From Chromatiales bacterium (GTDB taxonomy: Bacteria > Pseudomonadota > Gammaproteobacteria > Chromatiales > Chromatiaceae): 32,146 nucleotides of DNA. The stretch is from positions 1 to 32,146 of the forward strand of contig JANQEV010000049.1 of NCBI GenBank assembly GCA_028278145.1, written 5' to 3'. Positions within the stretch are counted from its first letter, which is position 1. The number at the start of each line of letters is the position of its first letter. The notes beneath the pieces are model-generated. The model ran no database searches, was not told the origin of the DNA, and worked only from the letters and a program-made list of their open reading frames with translations. Both the position numbers and the translations under genes were made by a program. This document shows, in pieces, positions 1-8,261 of the stretch.

Positions 1-834
1 GTTGCCATACTCCAGCAGCAGATGGATCAGCGACGGCAGGAAAAGGATGAACTGTTGGATAAGTCGAAGCGACTCCAGACCAGCCTCAAGATTATCCAAG
101 AGGAGTATGCCATTACTGAGCCATTGGTTAAGCGTACCATCGTTCCCAAAATTGATCTGCTGCGGCTCAAGCGCCAGATCAATGATCTTGAGGGACAGAT
201 TAGTGCGGCCAGTCTGGCTTTGCCCAGAGTAGAGTCGGCCATTAAAGAGGCCCAGCGTAGAATTGAGGAGAAGTCCCAGAACTTCAAGGCATCAAGTCTG
301 GCAGAACTGACACATCGTAATATGGAGCTAGACAGGGTAAAGGAGGCTATCCTGGGGGCTGAGGACAAGGTGGCCAGAACCGAGATTCGCTCTCCAGTGC
401 GCGGCGTGGTGAAAGAGATTAAGATCAGTACCATTGGTGGAGTCATCAAGCCAGGTGAAGATCTGATGGAAATCGTGCCCCTGGATGATACTTTGTTGAT
501 TGAGGCTCGGGTCAGGCCGGCTGATATTGCGTTCCTGCATGCGGAGCAAAAAGCGCGGGTCAAGTTTAGTGCCTATGACTTCTCTATTTATGGTGGGCTA
601 CCCGGCAAGCTGGAGCAGATCGGTGCTGATACAGTACTGGATGAGCAGGGTAATGCCTACTACAAGGTTGTTATCCGTACCGAGAAGAATCATCTCTCCA
701 AGGGAGATAAAAAACTGCCAATCATACCTGGTATGGTGGCAACGGTAGATATCATAACCGGTCAGAAGACTGTATTTATGTACATTATGAAACCCATTAT
801 TAGGGCAAAACAGCTGGCGCTAACCGAAAGATAG
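1..834 (+). CDS. HlyD-family type I secretion periplasmic adaptor, 3' part
   Basis: Partial gene running in from the left edge; the reading frame is open from base 1 and stops with TAG at 832-834. The visible 277 residues start with a heptad-rich coiled coil (roughly residues 1-125, rich in E, K, L and R). This is followed by the barrel-sandwich/lipoyl-like segment 'RTEIRSPVRGVVKEIKI' and a beta-barrel domain ending with the family's typical C-terminal strand and tail. Family knowledge: such proteins bridge an inner-membrane ABC exporter and TolC across the periplasm, usually for RTX-type proteins. The N-terminal membrane anchor is not visible. The matching ABC transporter and substrate would be expected to the left of the window. 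The gene ends about 20 bp before a convergent pseudogene, and I see no terminator between them. Confidence 0.88.
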   Translation, partial: VAILQQQMDQRRQEKDELLDKSKRLQTSLKIIQEEYAITEPLVKRTIVPKIDLLRLKRQINDLEGQISAASLALPRVESAIKEAQRRIEEKSQNFKASSLAELTHRNMELDRVKEAILGAEDKVARTEIRSPVRGVVKEIKISTIGGVIKPGEDLMEIVPLDDTLLIEARVRPADIAFLHAEQKARVKFSAYDFSIYGGLPGKLEQIGADTVLDEQGNAYYKVVIRTEKNHLSKGDKKLPIIPGMVATVDIITGQKTVFMYIMKPIIRAKQLALTER

Positions 835-855
835 GCCGTTGTCTGTAAGTGATTA

Positions 856-2312
856 CTATCTCAGTCGCTCAAGAATTTCCAGGCATAAATTGTTCATCTC
901 AACAGCTTTGTTCTCACTATCTGTTTCGGCATAGCAACGCAGTCCCGGTGTATTTCCAGATGGCCTCAAGTGGACAATCTAACCACTGTCAAATGTGATC
1001 CTAAGTCCATCTGTCTGGTTTACTGCGCGAACTGATCTAAACTGGCTTCCAAGCAGATCCTCAATCATGGAAAAGCTGCTGTTAGTATCTGGTAGAAGCT
1101 GATGGAGCAGTTTATGGCTGGATTCAGTAGGAAAGTTGCGCAGTCGATTGCTGGCAGTGAAACGTGCCGGTAACAGATCCAGCAGTTGGGATATAGGTTT
1201 ATTACGCTCTCTTGAAAGCAGCAATATAGCCAGAATGACGATGATAGCGTCACGGGTTGGTAGGGTATCAAGTAGAGAGTCCCCAATACTGATCCGGTCG
1301 CTAATGAGGAAGCCACCGTTTGCTTCGTAGCCAGCAACACGGTGTTTCCCAGTTGAGAGCATCTGTTGCATGGCTTCTATTACATAGGGAGAACCGATAC
1401 GGTTATGCATAACCTGGTCAAACCGTCCGCTCTGTTCCACAACACTGTTGCACCTGATTAGCGTGGCCAGGTTTTTTATCTCCAGAAATTATGCACAGAG
1501 GACTCCAGCCACATCACCGCGTAACAAATAGCCATTCTCATCACTGACCAATGGGCGATCAGCATCACCATCAGTGGTCACAATACTGTCCAGGTGGTGT
1601 TCTGCGGCCCACTGTTTTGCCAGAGCAATATCCTCTGTGCGTATGGCCTCAGTATCCACGGGTATGAAACTATCAGAGCGTCCAAATCTGATAATCTCTG
1701 CACCCAGGCCAGATACAATATCAGCCAGGATATCGCGCCCTACCCCAGAGTGTTCGTATATACCAATCCGCATACCCTGCAGGCTATCTTTCTGGGAGCA
1801 GGAGAGGTATCTATCCAGATAGTGGGAAGTGGCTGCATTGGTTTCTGCGGGAGTGGCTGATGTATGAATAAAACGCCCAGATAGGTTAAATAGCCCCATT
1901 GGAATGTGGATCTGTTGTTGTCTGATGGATGCCTTATCCTGTTTTAGTATCTCACCCTGTGGAGTATTGAATATGATGCCATTTCTTTCGTCCGGTATAT
2001 GACTGCCGGTAACCATAATCGCTGCTATTCTTTCCTGAATACCATGTAGGGTCAGTGCAGGAGATGGTAGCAGGCCACAACTGATCGGCATGAAGCCATA
2101 ATATGTAATCGCTTTGGCTGCTGCTAGCATGATTCTTGGTGTACTAGGCCTAAGGTCACCTCCGATGGCTACCTGTTTTGATTTAGTAAATTGTTCTGTG
2201 GATTCAAGATGTTGCAGGAATACTGTTGTATATGCATGGCATATTTTATCGGCCATGGACTCTACCAGCCCCCGGCGCCACTGGTGCCAAAGCCAACTGA
2301 TGGAGTATTCAT
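856..2312 (-). pseudogene. Phosphohexomutase (phosphomannomutase/phosphoglucomutase family), decayed
   Basis: All family landmarks are readable in order on the minus strand: start ATG at 2310-2312 with N-terminal 'GFGTSG', active-site serine loop 'VTGSHIP', metal loop 'DGDADRP', sugar-binding 'GYEANGGF', and phosphate loop 'HLRPSGNTP'. Three lesions break it. One base is missing around 2274-2277, just after GFGTSG, so the original start runs into TAG at 2262-2264; the frame then continues as 'RGLVESMADK'. An in-frame TAA lies at 1489-1491, after 'GDVAGVLCA'. An in-frame TAG lies at 979-981, after 'LRITFDSG' and just before the phosphate loop. The frame between and after the stops is preserved and protein-like to the final stop at 856-858. 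Once it probably converted mannose-6-P to mannose-1-P, feeding the GDP-mannose enzyme encoded at 13.8 kb; now it is very likely inactive. Independent sequencing errors are a less likely explanation because two lesions are substitutions. Confidence 0.9.
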
Positions 2313-2640
2313 AACCTCTTGTATGTGAAGGTTATTATTTGTATTTGACAACTTTTTCCCTTCTATTGTATAGGGTGGTGTGATATGTAGACGAGCTTAA
2401 CTACTTTAATTCATGTGATTTATTACTCATATGAGGGATGCTAAAGATCTTTGTATTAACCATAATTTGTATCAAGGTTAAGTCTATTTTATATGCTAGC
2501 TAGAAGGCTGTATGCGGGATACTACAGAAATTGTTTAAATCTGCTATTCAAATAGTGCTAATACTGCCACAATAGCCTTCTGCATAAAGAGTTTTTACTG
2601 GCGTTAACATGTGTCATTTGTCTGGGTAGGTGGACGGAGA
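2313..2640. other. Intergenic region between the divergent pseudogene and the VPLPP-tail gene
   Basis: AT-rich stretch of about 330 bases without a coding frame that I can support. It contains a candidate promoter (listed separately), a 10-bp palindrome CTCATATGAG at 2426-2435, and an inverted repeat AGAAGGCT (2502-2509) / AGCCTTCT (2574-2581). The second arm lies about 60 bases before the downstream start codon. I looked for a sigma-54 GG-N10-GC element, as reported for some PEP-CTERM genes, and did not find a convincing one. Confidence 0.5.
2345..2374 (+). promoter_or_regulatory. Candidate sigma-70 promoter upstream of the VPLPP-tail protein gene
   Basis: A perfect -35 box TTGACA sits at 2345-2350. 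A weak -10 such as TGTATA (2367-2372, 16-bp spacer) or TATAGG (2369-2374, 18-bp spacer) follows. The distance to the start codon at 2641 would leave a long leader of about 260 bases, which makes the assignment uncertain. Confidence 0.3.
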
Positions 2641-3336
2641 ATGAAAGTGAATAAGCTATTGACATCGATCAGCGTTCTGGTGGTGGGACTGCTAATGTCT
2701 ATGAACGTGTCAGCTTACTATGCTTATCTTACCCCAGATCCAAACGAGGTGAGGACTGGTGATGGTACGGTTCTTGGCACAGATGCTGGTGACTATCTAG
2801 GTTATATCGGTAATGTACAGGATGGTGTGACTATCGCTAATCCCCCTCCAATTCCGCCTACGTTTTACCAAGTAAGTACCAGGAGGTCGCAACCTGACGG
2901 GGCAGGAAGTGGCCCATACGTGACGAATAGCAATGCTTTCTTCACAGATACCGGAGACAACGTTCATTGGTATGATTTTTCGCTGACTGATCCAACCGAC
3001 CTCGCTCTGCGTTTTGAGGCAGGCGCTAGTATGGCGTTTCTGGATATAAGCTTCTTTTTTGAAGCTGATGATACCCTTGTTTATAACGAGAGGTATAACA
3101 ATGGTGATCCAGATGCTAATTTTGGCGGGCATTGGAATGATATATTCACCAATTTTGATAGAGCGGGAGATTGGTGGATGAGGATAGAAGGTGAGCTTGT
3201 AACAGGCGCAGAATCATCAGGATACACCGTAACCCTGGCTGCTGTTCCTTTGCCACCAGCCATCCTGCTGTTTGGCTCTGCAATTGTTGGCTTTGGCGTC
3301 ATGGGACGTAAAAAGATACAGCGTCAGCTTTCCTGA
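2641..3336 (+). CDS. Secreted protein with C-terminal VPLPP (PEP-CTERM-like) exosortase sorting signal
   Basis: A 231-residue protein with a signal peptide at residues 1 to about 25 (hydrophobic core, cleavage expected after 'MNVSA'). The beta-rich middle is acidic, aromatic and low in cysteine, and I recognise no domain in it. The tail at residues 202-231 has the three parts of an exosortase signal: motif 'VPLPP', hydrophobic helix 'AILLFGSAIVGFGVM', and a basic end 'GRKKIQRQ'. This closely resembles the VPLPA-CTERM variant of PEP-CTERM. Start ATG 2641 is preferred over GTG 2611 because it gives a clean signal peptide and has GGACGGAG just before it. By family knowledge the tail is recognised by an exosortase in the inner membrane; the EpsI-fused exosortase at 18.0 kb is the natural partner. 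A strong terminator follows, so this is probably a single-gene transcript. Confidence 0.85.
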   Translation: MKVNKLLTSISVLVVGLLMSMNVSAYYAYLTPDPNEVRTGDGTVLGTDAGDYLGYIGNVQDGVTIANPPPIPPTFYQVSTRRSQPDGAGSGPYVTNSNAFFTDTGDNVHWYDFSLTDPTDLALRFEAGASMAFLDISFFFEADDTLVYNERYNNGDPDANFGGHWNDIFTNFDRAGDWWMRIEGELVTGAESSGYTVTLAAVPLPPAILLFGSAIVGFGVMGRKKIQRQLS

Positions 3337-3366
3337 AGATAGCAAAAATACTACCAGTTTTTGATC

Positions 3367-3392
3367 AAAAGAGGGGTTCGCCCCTCTTTTTT
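3367..3392 (+). terminator. Rho-independent terminator after the VPLPP-tail gene
   Basis: A perfect 10-bp stem (AAAAGAGGGG at 3367-3376 with CCCCTCTTTT at 3381-3390) is closed by a stable TTCG tetraloop and runs into a T tract. It lies about 30 bases after the stop codon and separates this gene from the export operon. Confidence 0.93.
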
Positions 3393-3424
3393 ATTGGTTG
3401 GTATTAGTAGTTTCTTTCTGGTAA

Positions 3425-3465
3425 TTGCTTTACCTTATGTGTAACATTTACTATATTGTGTAACA
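3425..3465 (+). promoter_or_regulatory. Candidate promoter with 9-bp direct repeats before the EPS export genes
   Basis: The repeat TGTGTAACA occurs twice, at 3438-3446 and 3457-3465, with starts 19 bp apart. Between and around them lie a weak -35 (TTGCTT, 3425-3430) and -10 (TACTAT, 3449-3454). The position, between the preceding terminator and the first export gene, is where a regulated promoter is expected. The repeats could be binding sites for an unknown regulator. Confidence 0.4.
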
Positions 3466-3488
3466 AATTGATTTAGGAAAATAAAATC

Positions 3489-4055
3489 ATGTTCAGTTCG
3501 CAAGGCAAACTACTCATATCATCATTGATTGGCCTGTGTCTGGTGCTGCTTGCGTCCAATACTCTCGCCAGAGGTGGATACTCTCTGCAGCCAGGAGATA
3601 TTTTGGAGGTATCAGTCTGGAAGGAGCCGGATCTGCAACGTGAGGTACTGGTGCGCCCGGATGGAGGAATCTCTTTTCCGCTGGTTGGGAATGTGCGGGC
3701 CAAAAATAGCTCGGTTCAGGATGTTAATAAGGAGATCGCTTCCCGCCTGGCCAAATATATACCCGACCCGGTGGTAACGGTAAGTCTGAAGCAGATGTTG
3801 GGGAACCGTGTGTATGTTGTGGGTAAGGTGCTTAAGCCAGGTGAATTCCTGGTTAACCGCAATGTTGATGTTATGCAGGCCCTAAGTATGGCAGGTGGCT
3901 TGAACCCATTTGCAGCAGGAAATGAGATAAAGATACTGCGCCGGGTTAATGGCGTGCAGAAATCTATTCCATTTCGCTACGAAGGCGTAGTTGAAGGCAA
4001 GAACCTGGCACAGAATATAGTACTTAAGCCCGGGGACGTCGTAGTAGTTCCCTGA
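3489..4055 (+). CDS. Wza-like polysaccharide export protein (exosortase-locus type)
   Basis: A 188-residue protein with a signal peptide (hydrophobic core about residues 9-25, cleavage near 'NTLA'). It has an N-terminal polysaccharide biosynthesis/export domain beginning 'YSLQPGDILEVSVWKEPDL' and a SLBB-type domain from about residue 103 ('NRVYVVGKVLKPGEF'), ending 'LKPGDVVVVP'. Known role of the family: outer-membrane/periplasmic part of the channel that exports capsule or EPS. It is short compared with E. coli Wza (about 380 residues), as is usual for exosortase-locus members, and I see no lipobox cysteine. Start ATG 3489 has AGGA about 10 bases upstream. The next gene, for a beta-barrel protein, begins within about 55 bases, suggesting one transcript. 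Confidence 0.9.
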   Translation: MFSSQGKLLISSLIGLCLVLLASNTLARGGYSLQPGDILEVSVWKEPDLQREVLVRPDGGISFPLVGNVRAKNSSVQDVNKEIASRLAKYIPDPVVTVSLKQMLGNRVYVVGKVLKPGEFLVNRNVDVMQALSMAGGLNPFAAGNEIKILRRVNGVQKSIPFRYEGVVEGKNLAQNIVLKPGDVVVVP

Positions 4056-4110
4056 TTTGGTGAAAACTGCAAATGGATGCTGCAGGTTTTACAGGGGCAC
4101 GATAGCTGAT

Positions 4111-5325
4111 ATGCCTATTATCAGAATATCAACTGTGGATACTTCTGGTCATCTCTGGCCGGTGATAGTGTTGTTTTGTTGTTTAGTATTCTCCGGACAG
4201 TCATGGGCGGAGAAGTGGTACTTTGAGCCTCTGGTGAGTATGCGCTTGGGTTATAACGACAATACCCAGCTTTCCACTGGCGACAAAATAGAAACCCTGA
4301 CCTCATATATAACTGGTGATGCGGCACTGGGTTTTCGTACCGAGGTCAGTGATGTGAGCCTCACGGCCAGTATGATCGACCGGCGCTTCGATGACCATAA
4401 AGACCTCAATACTAACGACCAGTTTCTGAAGTTTAAGTCATCGGTGCGTTCTGGTCTGAACCTGTTCGGACTGGATGCAGATTTTGAACGTGAAAGTACC
4501 CGTACCAGTGAATTTGATTTTTCTGGTTATAACGTCAGCAATAAACGCCGCATAACCAAGTCCATTAATCCATACTGGGATCGTACCCTTACAGAACGTA
4601 CCTCGGTTAGAGTGGGGGCTGGATATACCGATGTGGAATATAAAGATGCGGCTTTGACTGGGCTCAGTGATTACACCTATGAGTCGGCCTTTGTGTCGAT
4701 GCAGCATATGTTGTCAGAGAGGACATCACTGCAGGGAGTAGTGAATAAATCCCTGTACACCTCTGATAGCACCGAGTTTGACTCAACCAGTGTACAGCTA
4801 GGCCTCAATCACATGTTTTCTGAGACCTTCAGTGTCAATCTGTTACTGGGTCCCAACTATACCAAATCGAAATTTGTCACCGCCGGTGGCAGTGAATCTA
4901 CCAGTGATGTTGGCCGATTGGTGGATATGGGTTTTCGCAAGGAGTTCGAAGTTACCACTGTAAACGGATCTCTTAATACCTCTGAGAGTGCTGGTGGTGA
5001 GGGTAAGATGACGCGTAAGACGAATCTGGACCTGTCACTACGGCATAAACTTTCTGCCCGTACCACCTTTAACCTGAGTGGTAGGGCGCAACAGAACGAG
5101 AGTGGTGGTGGCAGTAATGACGACAGTGCAGATCGTACCTATTTCAGTGTGGAACCAAAACTGACCTGGAAAGCTACTCCCTGGTGGACCATATCCGGCT
5201 CATATCGTTATCGGAGATCTGAGAATACCGCGTCTGATGAAGGTGCTGCTGAGTCCAATGCTGTTTATCTTACCCTGAGATATGTATGGCCCAAAGAGTC
5301 ATTCAACAGATGGATGGATCTATAG
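4111..5325 (+). CDS. Outer-membrane beta-barrel protein of the EPS locus
   Basis: About 404 residues from ATG 4111, with a signal peptide ending near 'SGQSWA' at residues 29-34. The mature part starts 'EKWYFEPLVSMRLGYNDN' and continues as alternating polar/hydrophobic strands rich in S, T, Y and R; the C-terminus 'AVYLTLRYVW' looks like final barrel strands. The frame is also open upstream from TTG 4057, right after the export gene's stop, but that start would put about 18 extra polar residues before the signal peptide, so ATG 4111 is preferred although its ribosome site is weak. Barrel proteins at this position are common in exosortase-type EPS loci, where they are thought to help the polymer cross the outer membrane. 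That role is inference here. Confidence 0.78.
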   Translation: MPIIRISTVDTSGHLWPVIVLFCCLVFSGQSWAEKWYFEPLVSMRLGYNDNTQLSTGDKIETLTSYITGDAALGFRTEVSDVSLTASMIDRRFDDHKDLNTNDQFLKFKSSVRSGLNLFGLDADFERESTRTSEFDFSGYNVSNKRRITKSINPYWDRTLTERTSVRVGAGYTDVEYKDAALTGLSDYTYESAFVSMQHMLSERTSLQGVVNKSLYTSDSTEFDSTSVQLGLNHMFSETFSVNLLLGPNYTKSKFVTAGGSESTSDVGRLVDMGFRKEFEVTTVNGSLNTSESAGGEGKMTRKTNLDLSLRHKLSARTTFNLSGRAQQNESGGGSNDDSADRTYFSVEPKLTWKATPWWTISGSYRYRRSENTASDEGAAESNAVYLTLRYVWPKESFNRWMDL

Positions 5326-5466
5326 CCTGGAGGTTTGGAATCTGTTTTTCGGTATGATGTTTTTCCCTCTCCCTGCACTAGAAGTTGATGGTAGTTGAGG
5401 GCGTCTTCCATTGTCTGGAATTCAAGAACAGGATATATAGTGCCGATACATAATATGGAGTGTAAG

Positions 5467-5494
5467 TTCCAGGGTATTGTACGTACAATATAAT
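5467..5494 (+). promoter_or_regulatory. Promoter with perfect 16-bp palindrome overlapping the -10 box
   Basis: A consensus -10 TATAAT at 5489-5494 lies 16 bp after a weak -35 (TTCCAG, 5467-5472). The spacer contains the perfect palindrome TATTGTACGTACAATA at 5475-5490, whose last two bases are the first two of the -10. This is the layout of a repressor operator. It sits in the 267-bp gap before the chain-length gene, so the operon for the chain-length protein, kinase and ATPase probably has its own controlled promoter. Confidence 0.55.
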
Positions 5495-5592
5495 TCTTTT
5501 AACTCCTATCTGGCTTTTTTGCGGATAGAGTGGTTGTCCTGGTGGGTACTAAACAAGTTTGCAGTATTTTTCATATGGTGACTGGTTTATAA

Positions 5593-7356
5593 ATGGAAGA
5601 AATGGAAGAAATTAAAGGGCTTGGTGACTACCTGTCTATTCTAGGCAGACGTAAGAAGCAGCTCATTATACCGGCAGTACTGATATTTCTTGCCAGTACG
5701 TTATTAGCGTTTGGCCTGCCTTCAATCTACCAGTCCAAGGCTACGATTCTGATTGAGCAGCAGGAGATCCCTTCTGATCTGGTGCGATCCACAGTAACTT
5801 CCTATGCTGGTGAGCGCATCCAGATGATCAGTCAGAGGGTCATGACCACAGATAATCTGAGCAAGATTATTAATAACTATGGTCTGTATAAAGAGAAAAG
5901 AAAGACCACCAGTATGTCGCTGCTGGTGGAAGAGATGCGTGAAGAGATAAATCTGGAGATGATCAGTGCAGATGTGGTTGATCCGCGTAGTGGGCGCCCC
6001 ACCAGTGCAACCATAGCCTTTACCCTCTCCTTCAATAATGAAAATCCACGCACCTCGCAGAAGGTTACCAGTGAGCTGGTTTCATTGTTTCTGAATGCCA
6101 ACCTGGAGCGTCGCACCAAGTCCGCTATTGAGACCACGGGTTTTCTTGCTACTGAGTCCACCAAGCTGGAACAGAAGGTTGCTGAACTTGAGGCCAGTCT
6201 GGCTGAGTTCAAAGAGAGGAATATCAATAACCTCCCGGAACTGCAACAACTCAATATCCAGCTCATGGAGCGAGCTGAACGTGAGCTTAAGGATGTAGCG
6301 CAACAGATCAGGGTTCTGGATGAACGCAAGGTATATCTTACTTCTGAACTGGCCCAGATCAGCCCTAATACTGAGATGTTATCCACTGATGGTAGACGCA
6401 TTTTAGGGCCAGAGGACAGATTGAAGGTGATGCAGTCAGAGTATGTCACCCTGGCGTCGCGCTATGCATCAACACATCCTGATCTGATCAAGATGAAAAA
6501 AGAGATTGCTGCTCTGCGTAAGGAAGTCGGTGTAACCGATGAAGCGGCAGAACTTAGACTGCAGATAAAGGACCTAAAGACGCAACGTGCCTCCATGCGA
6601 GAGCGCTACTCCGATAAACATCCAGATGTAAAGAAGGTACAGCGTAATCTGGTTAAGGCGCAGCAGGCTTTGAAGGATGCGCTTAAGAAGAGAAAGCAGG
6701 AGCAGAAGGAGAATGAGATTGAGCCGGATAATCCGGTCTATATTCAACTGCAGACCCAGCTGAAAGCTGCAGATGGTGAACTAAAATCGCTGCATATACT
6801 GCAGGATGAATTGAGGGCAAAGCTGGATGATTATGAAGCCAGGCTTATAAAGAGTCCCCAGGTTGAGCGTGAGTATCGTGATCTTACTCGTGACTACGAT
6901 AATGCCATGGGGAAATATAAAGAGGTAAAGGCCAAGCAGTTGGAAGCTGAACTGGCTGAGGCATTGGAGCGGGAAAACAAGGGTGAACGTTTTTCCCTGA
7001 TTGAACCTCCACTGCTGCCGGAAAAACCTTCCAAGCCAAATCGGTTGGCAATTTTGTTTTTGGGTTTTATCTTTTCCCTGGCTGGTGGAGTGGGGACGGT
7101 TGCCATTACAGAGGCCATGAGTGATGCCATCAAAGATACCCAGGGATTGATGATGGTCACAGGAGAGCCGCCACTGATTACTATTCCATATATTGAGGTG
7201 GAGGCTGAGCGGAAACGCAAGGTGGTTATCAGGCGCAGACTGATTGTAGCAGTGTTTATTGCGGGGCTATCTTCGGTAGTTGTGTTTCATTACCTGATTA
7301 TGCCATTAGACGTGCTCTGGTTTGTGGTGTTGAGACGTCTTGGATTGGATAGTTGA
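5593..7356 (+). CDS. GNVR/Wzz-type polysaccharide chain-length determinant
   Basis: A 587-residue protein with an N-terminal Wzz domain, membrane helix about residues 23-43, and a long periplasmic region (about 45-480) dominated by coiled coil. A GNVR-like end ('PEKPSKPNRLAI') leads into a second helix at about 484-504. A third hydrophobic segment at about 550-572 carries the 'MPLDVLWFVVLRRLG' ending that I associate with exosortase-locus members. Two similar motifs, 'YASTHPDLIKMKKE' and 'YSDKHPDVKKVQRN', mark the coiled coil. No kinase domain is fused; the next gene supplies one. Family role: inner-membrane co-polymerase that sets chain length and contacts the outer-membrane channel. Two ATG codons lie close together (5593 and 5602), and no clear ribosome site decides between them. 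Confidence 0.9.
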   Translation: MEEMEEIKGLGDYLSILGRRKKQLIIPAVLIFLASTLLAFGLPSIYQSKATILIEQQEIPSDLVRSTVTSYAGERIQMISQRVMTTDNLSKIINNYGLYKEKRKTTSMSLLVEEMREEINLEMISADVVDPRSGRPTSATIAFTLSFNNENPRTSQKVTSELVSLFLNANLERRTKSAIETTGFLATESTKLEQKVAELEASLAEFKERNINNLPELQQLNIQLMERAERELKDVAQQIRVLDERKVYLTSELAQISPNTEMLSTDGRRILGPEDRLKVMQSEYVTLASRYASTHPDLIKMKKEIAALRKEVGVTDEAAELRLQIKDLKTQRASMRERYSDKHPDVKKVQRNLVKAQQALKDALKKRKQEQKENEIEPDNPVYIQLQTQLKAADGELKSLHILQDELRAKLDDYEARLIKSPQVEREYRDLTRDYDNAMGKYKEVKAKQLEAELAEALERENKGERFSLIEPPLLPEKPSKPNRLAILFLGFIFSLAGGVGTVAITEAMSDAIKDTQGLMMVTGEPPLITIPYIEVEAERKRKVVIRRRLIVAVFIAGLSSVVVFHYLIMPLDVLWFVVLRRLGLDS

Positions 7357-7426
7357 TGGAAGAACAGGTTGCACCAGGACTGATTTTGAATCGAACTGTG
7401 TATACAAATGAAGTAGAGAGAACCAG

Positions 7427-8251
7427 ATGGAAAGAATTCAACAGGCACTGAGCAAGGCTGAGGAGCAGCGTCGAAAGATAGTCGATGGTGCAAAGCCTGT
7501 GGCTAGTTCCGGTCACGGTGATGTGAGTAATGCAGAGGACAGTAATCACAGTTCGATTACTTACTCCAAGACCAGGACAGTTACAGTGTCTCCTAACACT
7601 ATGCTGGACAATCGTCTGGTTGCCGGAATTAAAGGCCATCCGCAAGCGGATACCTTCAGGGTCCTGCGTACCAAGATTATGTACAAGATGAACCAGGCTG
7701 GTATTAATACTATAGCCGTTACCAGTCCTAATAAGGGCAGTGGTAAATCTATGGTGGCAGCCAATCTGGCAGTAAGTCTGTCGCTAGAGGTCAACCATAC
7801 GGTACTGCTGGTAGATATGGATCTGCGCAGGCCGTCTATTCACAAATACTTTGGTTTTCAGCCTGAGTATGGACTTGCAGATCACCTGTCAGGGGATATG
7901 GAGATCTCGTCACTTCTGGTCCACCCAGGTATTGAACGCCTGGTGCTGTTGCCATCGGGAAATCCTATTCAGCACTCTTCAGAGCTGATCTCGACGCCAA
8001 TGATGGCGGATTTGATGGAGGATATAACCACTAGATATGCTTCGCGAATTATAATCTTTGATATGCCGCCACTGCTGCATATTGATGATGCCCTGATATT
8101 TATGCCCAAGGTGCAATCCAGCCTGCTAGTGGTAGAAGAGGGTGTGAGCACGCCGGCAGAGGTTAAGGAGTCGCTACGACTGCTAGAACATACCACCATG
8201 TTGGGGACTGTGTATAACAAGGCCCGGCAACACAAGCAGTCGCCATACTGA
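7427..8251 (+). CDS. BY-kinase/CpsD-like ATPase of the EPS locus
   Basis: A 274-residue soluble P-loop protein. Walker A is 'SPNKGSGKS' at residues 100-108, the A' motif typical of bacterial tyrosine kinases is 'LLVDMDLRRP' at 127-136, and Walker B is 'IIIFDMPP' at 208-215. The N-terminal 60 residues are low-complexity and polar, probably a flexible linker. BY-kinases usually end in a tyrosine cluster; here the C-terminus has only two tyrosines (263 and 274), so autophosphorylation capacity is uncertain. It follows the chain-length gene by 70 bases and is expected to work with that membrane protein to control polymerisation. GAGAG about 10 bases before ATG 7427 is a plausible ribosome site. 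Confidence 0.88.
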   Translation: MERIQQALSKAEEQRRKIVDGAKPVASSGHGDVSNAEDSNHSSITYSKTRTVTVSPNTMLDNRLVAGIKGHPQADTFRVLRTKIMYKMNQAGINTIAVTSPNKGSGKSMVAANLAVSLSLEVNHTVLLVDMDLRRPSIHKYFGFQPEYGLADHLSGDMEISSLLVHPGIERLVLLPSGNPIQHSSELISTPMMADLMEDITTRYASRIIIFDMPPLLHIDDALIFMPKVQSSLLVVEEGVSTPAEVKESLRLLEHTTMLGTVYNKARQHKQSPY

Positions 8252-8261
8252 AGTTAAATCC

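Noticed and set aside
1489..1491. Two separate minus-strand genes (979-1440 and 1489-2256) instead of one
   Set aside because: Both are in the same frame, the 16 codons between them read as protein, and together they form one phosphohexomutase with its motifs in order.
2313..2640. Sigma-54 promoter (GG-N10-GC) upstream of the sorting-signal protein, as in PrsK/PrsR-controlled systems
   Set aside because: No match with correct spacing was found, and no PrsK or PrsR gene is in the window.
5877..6449. Minus-strand 190-codon frame within the chain-length gene
   Set aside because: It mirrors the coiled-coil codons of the plus-strand gene; the Ser/Leu-rich product is typical of an antisense artefact.
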